This document shows, in pieces, positions 59,470-64,000 of a stretch of DNA of 64,000 nucleotides. The notes under the pieces are model-generated. The model worked only from the letters and a program-made list of their open reading frames with translations. It ran no database searches and was not told where the DNA came from. Source of the stretch: Leptodontidium sp. MPI-SDFR-AT-0119 (taxonomy: Eukaryota; Ascomycota; Leotiomycetes; Helotiales; Leptodontidiaceae); the NCBI GenBank assembly GCA_020726505.1, contig JAHLEZ010000013.1, positions 1,364,001-1,428,000 on the forward strand, read 5' to 3'. The translations under genes were made by a program, and so were the position numbers. How positions within the stretch are numbered: position 1 is the stretch's first letter; every line of letters begins with the position of its first letter.

Positions 59470-61420
59470 TAATTCTCTTATAAGTAGTTACGACTTAGAA
59501 GCTCAAATATAAGAAAGGCCTATACTAAGCCTTATAACTTGACGAATAGTAGTATTAAAACCCCTACTAATAGTGAAGTCAACATCCACTTCGCTATTAT
59601 TACCCTTATTCTCCTCCCCGACCTCTGCCTTAACACAACGAAGTCGAAACCCCCTCTTCGCTAGACCTCTCCCTCTAACTCGCTAAGTCAAGCCGAAAGT
59701 CGTCCCTCCTCTAATAAAGCGACCTACTATAGACGACGTCAATATGTCGTCTGCCTCTTCTTCCGTCCCCTTACTTAACTCTCCTGATACTAATAATCCT
59801 ATAGTCAATACTTCTACTAATACGCCAGGGAGTAGTATAGAGCCTGTAAGGACACATATAAGAGAGACACTATGGGAAAGCCGACTTCGTATCTTGAAAG
59901 AGTAGCTCACGGAGAGTCGCATAGAGAACTAGCGGTTAAAGCTGTCTCTTTAATAATAGCGACTTACGACTGACGAGCCTCTACTACGCAGATCCGCCCC
60001 AAGATCTGTAACTTTCTAAGAAGGGGACACACTCTTTTATCCCTTAATTAAGAAAACTCCTGCCCCCGAGTTAGACAAAGGCAAAGGTAAGGCATAGAGT
60101 ACTCCTAATCCTAGTGGACTACTAGACGACGATAATAATGACGGCTACTGACCTCCTTGTATCCCACGTCGTCGTTCCCCTTCTTTCCTTAAGTTGTCTT
60201 AGATATTTACGGCCTCACGAATCGAGAAGATTCTTAACTTAAACGATAAGCTTTCGGACGGCGTTAATTATAGTCCACGTTTATAAGAAGTCTAAGTCTA
60301 GAACGCCCTGCGCTAGTACGACGAATACTTCGTCGACGACGACTACTAGAAGGACTAGTTACTTACATAAACAGAAGGAACAGCTCGCACGTTCTTAGAA
60401 CCCTCTTTTTTGTCCCTGACACTTAACAAAGACGGAAACCTAGCGGATACGCTTAACTTAGTTGACTAAGTAGTTAAATTCTTAACTAACCCCTATAAGT
60501 AATAAATAGCGCGTAACCTCTACTTCGCGTTAAAGATAAAAGCCGTAAAACAAACCTTTTAGGACTTTTATTAATAATTCAGAATTCTTACTAGTTAAGG
60601 CGGCGTAACTAACAAGTTAATCCTTAAAATAGACTTATAAGACAAGCTCTTATCCCGCCTACGTAAGTAACTATTCCATGAGTATCAGAGAGCTAGAATT
60701 TTAGAAGAGTATATAGAAGTAGTCTAAGCTAAGGACTAAGGATAGATCGTGGAGAATACTATTTACGTTAGTCGCTTTGGCCCCTTAGCGACAAGTATAA
60801 ATTCCTACCCCCGGTCCTAAGTTAATATCTCCTTAAGGACTACGGGAAAGTCACTCTAAGCTTCTACCGCTTTTTCGTCTTAGAGACAAGAGACTAGTTA
60901 GCCCTTAAGTTAATAAATCTCTACACGAGCCGATATACCTTGTGCTTAAACACTAACGAATGCCTCACGGCATTTCGCCTAACGGCCTCTTAGTCGTGGT
61001 TATGCCTCCCGTGTTAACGAGATAAAAGTAGGCGCCGACGACGGCGGTCTTATATCTAATAGTTAAGTTATAGACGACAATAACTTATTAATAGAGGAAC
61101 TTACTCCACGAGTAAAAGACTTAGCCTAAGAAAAGGCTCCTTCTTAAGCATAATACGAGATATGCGACATCTTGACCTTACGAAGCTTCTTGGCGGACTA
61201 GCACTTACTACTTACATTACTCTCTCTAAGAATAGACTCACGTATAAACTACCCGTACTTCTTAATTCTAAAGTTAATAGTTATTGTTTTATTAATTACT
61301 CTCTTTTAAAGTCTCTTTCTTTCTTCTTGAAACCTTCAATTCACTTACTGCCCTCACTTGTCCTTGTCAAAGGATTTAATAGTCGAGCTAGCTAGACTAT
61401 TAATTATTACACTACGTTGA
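59470..61420 (+). pseudogene. Gypsy-G gag and start of protease, RIP-degraded
   Basis: The plus strand reads SSASSSVPLLNSPDTNNPIV, then a capsid-like segment RIEKILNLNDKLSDG...ALRxYDEYF and EGTARTFLEPSFLSL, with stops. The open piece 61162-61395 ends LVLVKGFNSRAS and lies where the retropepsin of this Gypsy type is expected, but the catalytic DSGA is not intact. An open frame on the opposite strand (59683-59922) is a shadow. Confidence 0.55.
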
Positions 61421-64000
61421 ATTTAATAGTCGACAAGCGTCTATAGTCATTTACTCCTTTCTTAATTACTTACTTAGGAAACTATAGAGTAATTATTAGA
61501 AGATTATAGCTAGAGTATCACGAAGTACTCTTAGATACTACTAAACGACGGCTCATCTAGCCATCGGACTACCCCTTAATAGTAAGCTATAATAAATTAA
61601 TTAAGGTCCGAGACCTACGTGTACACAAGATTCACTAACGCCACTAGCGCGACGCCGAGCGTAGAGACGCTAAGTTACGTGAATTTTAGAGCCACTATAA
61701 CACTTAATTTACGGAGTCGACTTCGACAGTCGACTCGCCCTTACCTTCCGCGTTAAGTATAAATACCTTGGACTTAGCTTCTTTCTTAAGCTAATTATAG
61801 TTAATAAAATTCACTAGGAAGTTCACGGGAAGAAGTCGAGTAACTACTCTTTTACTAAATCTTAAGTTATACTCTGATTTTATAGTAAATTCTAGTCGGC
61901 GCGCTAAATTAAATTCTAATATAAGCGCTAACTCTCTTTTAATAACTTTAGAAACGACTACTACTATTAACTTTATACTCGCTGTCGATCCCCGAGAAGT
62001 GACGACTATACTATCGTAAAATTAAGGTCACTAGTTAAGAGAACCCCTAATAAGTTCCGGAGTCGACAATATAACTAGACTAACGGACAATAATCGTTCG
62101 GAAATCTATGTTAGCTCGATATCTATAGATGCCGAATTAAAGTACAAAACTCTATTAAGAATCTAAAGGGCTATCTCTAAGGTAGTTGAGCCTAAGAACG
62201 AGAATGTTATTAAGTATTTATACTCCCCCGGAGTTAAGTAAGTTACGCCTATAAGAAGTATTTACCTCCCTAGCCACTTGCCTTATAGCGCTTCGTCTAC
62301 TCTTTTTTTCCTTCCTGTTTTAAGTATAAAACCCCTCCTACGTTCCTTACCTTCTTTAACGGCATTCCGACACTAATATACCTCTATAGAGCTTTTAGCG
62401 ACCTCTGGAAGTGGCCGCGCCACTATATTAATTAGAGAAGTTACGCTAATAATAAATTCTATATTAATCTCCGAGAGTTAGAAATACTTAGATCTACGCC
62501 TTTTAAGTATATAGTATCGCCCTTAATTAATCCCCGATACTAGTACTACTATTAAACCTATCTCTATTATTAATACTTTATGTACTATAGAGCTCTCGTA
62601 TTAATAAATGTGATATACAATAAAGCCTAAAGAGCGCGCGTACTCTACTACTAATAGTCCTTTACTTTAGCTAGGAAGTATATTAAATAACTAGCCTAGT
62701 TAATATATATAATAGTCCCCACGACTAGACAATATATATATCCCAACTAAACTGGCCCGAATAGAAGTTACTAAGCCAGAGAGCGGAACCGCCGAGCTCT
62801 TATACCCTCGAGACTAGACTGACTCTCCCTAATTCGCTCCTTCCACGCGTAGAACATATACTAAGGACTACGCTAATTCACTTCGAAAGATGCAAATGTA
62901 GTTCTCTCTCGCACACGACTCGACTACAAAAGCTTCTCCTTCCTTAACTTCTTCTCCTTAACTACGAGATAAGTTACTGATTATAAAGTGACGTGAGAAA
63001 GCTCGTCGACGTCTAATCGTTAAGATCTTCTCGATTAATGCCGTAGCGTTTTATATATTAATGAAACGGAAGTCTAGAGATAAGATATTCGTAGTAACTC
63101 TTTAAGAGATTAATGTTCTAATTAATTAAAGAAACTAAGAGCGAGAGAAAGCCGCTACTATATTAGCCCTAACTGTCGAACTCACTCACTGTCGTTAGTT
63201 AGTTATATAGTTTGTACTTTCTATTTAAGAGCTAGACGCTGAGTTAATGATTCCCCTAGAATACACTAATTAGACTCACGTATTCTCTAAGGTAGAAAGT
63301 GATATTCTCCCCCCCTACCGCTTATATAATCACAAAATTGAGCTAGAAGGAGAAAGTAAGAAAGTACTTAAGTATTTGCTATTATATAAGATGTCGACTA
63401 AAGAACTTGAGGCTGTCAAGGAATATATTATAAATAACTTAGACAAAGGATTTATTAAGCCGTCTTAAGCACTATTTGTTGCCTTTATTCTCTTTGTTAA
63501 GAAGTCGAATAGCTCCTTGCGGTTATATATTGACTTTCGGGTGCTAAATTCCCTTACTCGGAAGGACTGATACCCCCTACCTCTAATTAATAAGACCTTA
63601 GCTCGTATAACTAATACTCGCATCTTTACTAAATTAAACATTCGTTAAGCCTTTTACTAAATCCGAATGGACCTAGTATTAAAGGAGTATACTACTTTTT
63701 ACACGAGGTACAGCGTATATAAGTACAAAGTTCTTCCCTTTGGCCTAACTAATAGCCCTACTACTTACTAGCGCTACATAAACGATATTCTCTTTAATTA
63801 CCTTAATAATTTCTATATAGCGTACTTAGACGACATTCTCATATACTCTAAGGACCCCTTATAACACTAGCTCCACGTTAAAAAGGTACTTTAACGTCTT
63901 AACGACGTTAGGCTATAAGCCGACTTAAAGAAGTGTGAGTTTAGAGTAATATAAACTAAGTACTTAAGATTTATTATATTAACTTTTAGCCTAGAAGTTA

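Larger units (their letters stand above)
59166..64000 (+). mobile_element. Gypsy-G LTR retrotransposon, 5' part (runs off the window)
   Basis: The 5' LTR 59166-59414 is followed by Gag-like sequence (59470-61000), a protease region and RT up to the window edge. RT motifs are easily read on the plus strand, with KPSxALFVAFILFVKK, YTTFYTRYSVYKYKVLPFGLTN and the catalytic AYLDDILIYS at about 63807. Stops are TAA/TAG at Gln/Trp positions. RNase H, integrase and the 3' LTR lie outside, so the target duplication cannot be tested. Confidence 0.8.

Overview
The window looks like a stretch of a filamentous ascomycete genome (Pezizomycotina, most likely a dothideomycete). The grounds are short introns of 45-90 nt with GTRAGT-like donors and CTAAT/CTGAC branch sites, fungal gene families, LTR retrotransposons of fungal type, and a strong two-compartment composition. 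About 47 kb is AT-rich and packed with stop codons in all frames. That decay has the signature of repeat-induced point mutation (RIP), in which CpA becomes TpA, so CAG and CAA codons become TAG and TAA. A GC-balanced island of about 16.8 kb (roughly 25230-42025) carries all recognisable host genes. The taxonomic placement is inference.

Left AT-rich block (1-25230): a four-deep nest of retroelements, read from LTR pairs and target-site duplications (TSDs). Innermost is a 12.4-kb Gypsy element (7341-19717, called Gypsy-C), inserted in a Copia element (4590-24521, Copia-B, TSD ACTAC). Copia-B is inserted in a minus-strand Gypsy (3628-25230, Gypsy-A), which sits in a minus-strand Copia (1-3627, Copia-D family). 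A 1.77-kb gag-only LTR element (1307-3078, TSD ATTAT) has entered Copia-D separately. Gypsy-C holds a very long extra coding region after its integrase and twelve copies of a 15-bp palindrome.

Island (25230-42025): a probably intact gene for a small secreted protein (25716-26337) and a large uncharacterised gene (26906-29414) are followed by gene remnants. These are the 5' part of an NFX1/ZNFX1-type helicase, abutting in opposite orientation a coiled-coil gene truncated at its 3' end; a pepsin-like aspartic protease with two RIP-type nonsense codons and a duplicated promoter/signal-peptide segment; a small broken gene; a 451-bp MITE; a dynamin-type GTPase fragment fused to a repeat fragment; and a chromodomain/SANT-like pseudogene with many nonsense codons. 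Several of these look like genes lost by mild RIP leakage or rearrangement rather than by transposon insertion.

Right AT-rich block (42025-64000): an old Copia (Copia-E) is split by a 10.7-kb three-LTR array of Copia-D (42343-53006, TSD ATACC). A minus-strand Copia fragment (Copia-F) follows, interrupted by a solo Gypsy-A-type LTR (TSD CTCTC). Next come a solo Copia-B-like LTR (TSD CCGTG), another Gypsy-A-type solo LTR, and the 5' half of a further Gypsy element (59166 to the window edge). The two Copia-D copies in the array share an antisense open frame and paired hairpins in their 3' regions.

No tRNA, rRNA, CRISPR or bacterial feature was seen. Family calls rest on reading translations by eye. 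Exact protein termini inside the AT-rich elements are approximate.
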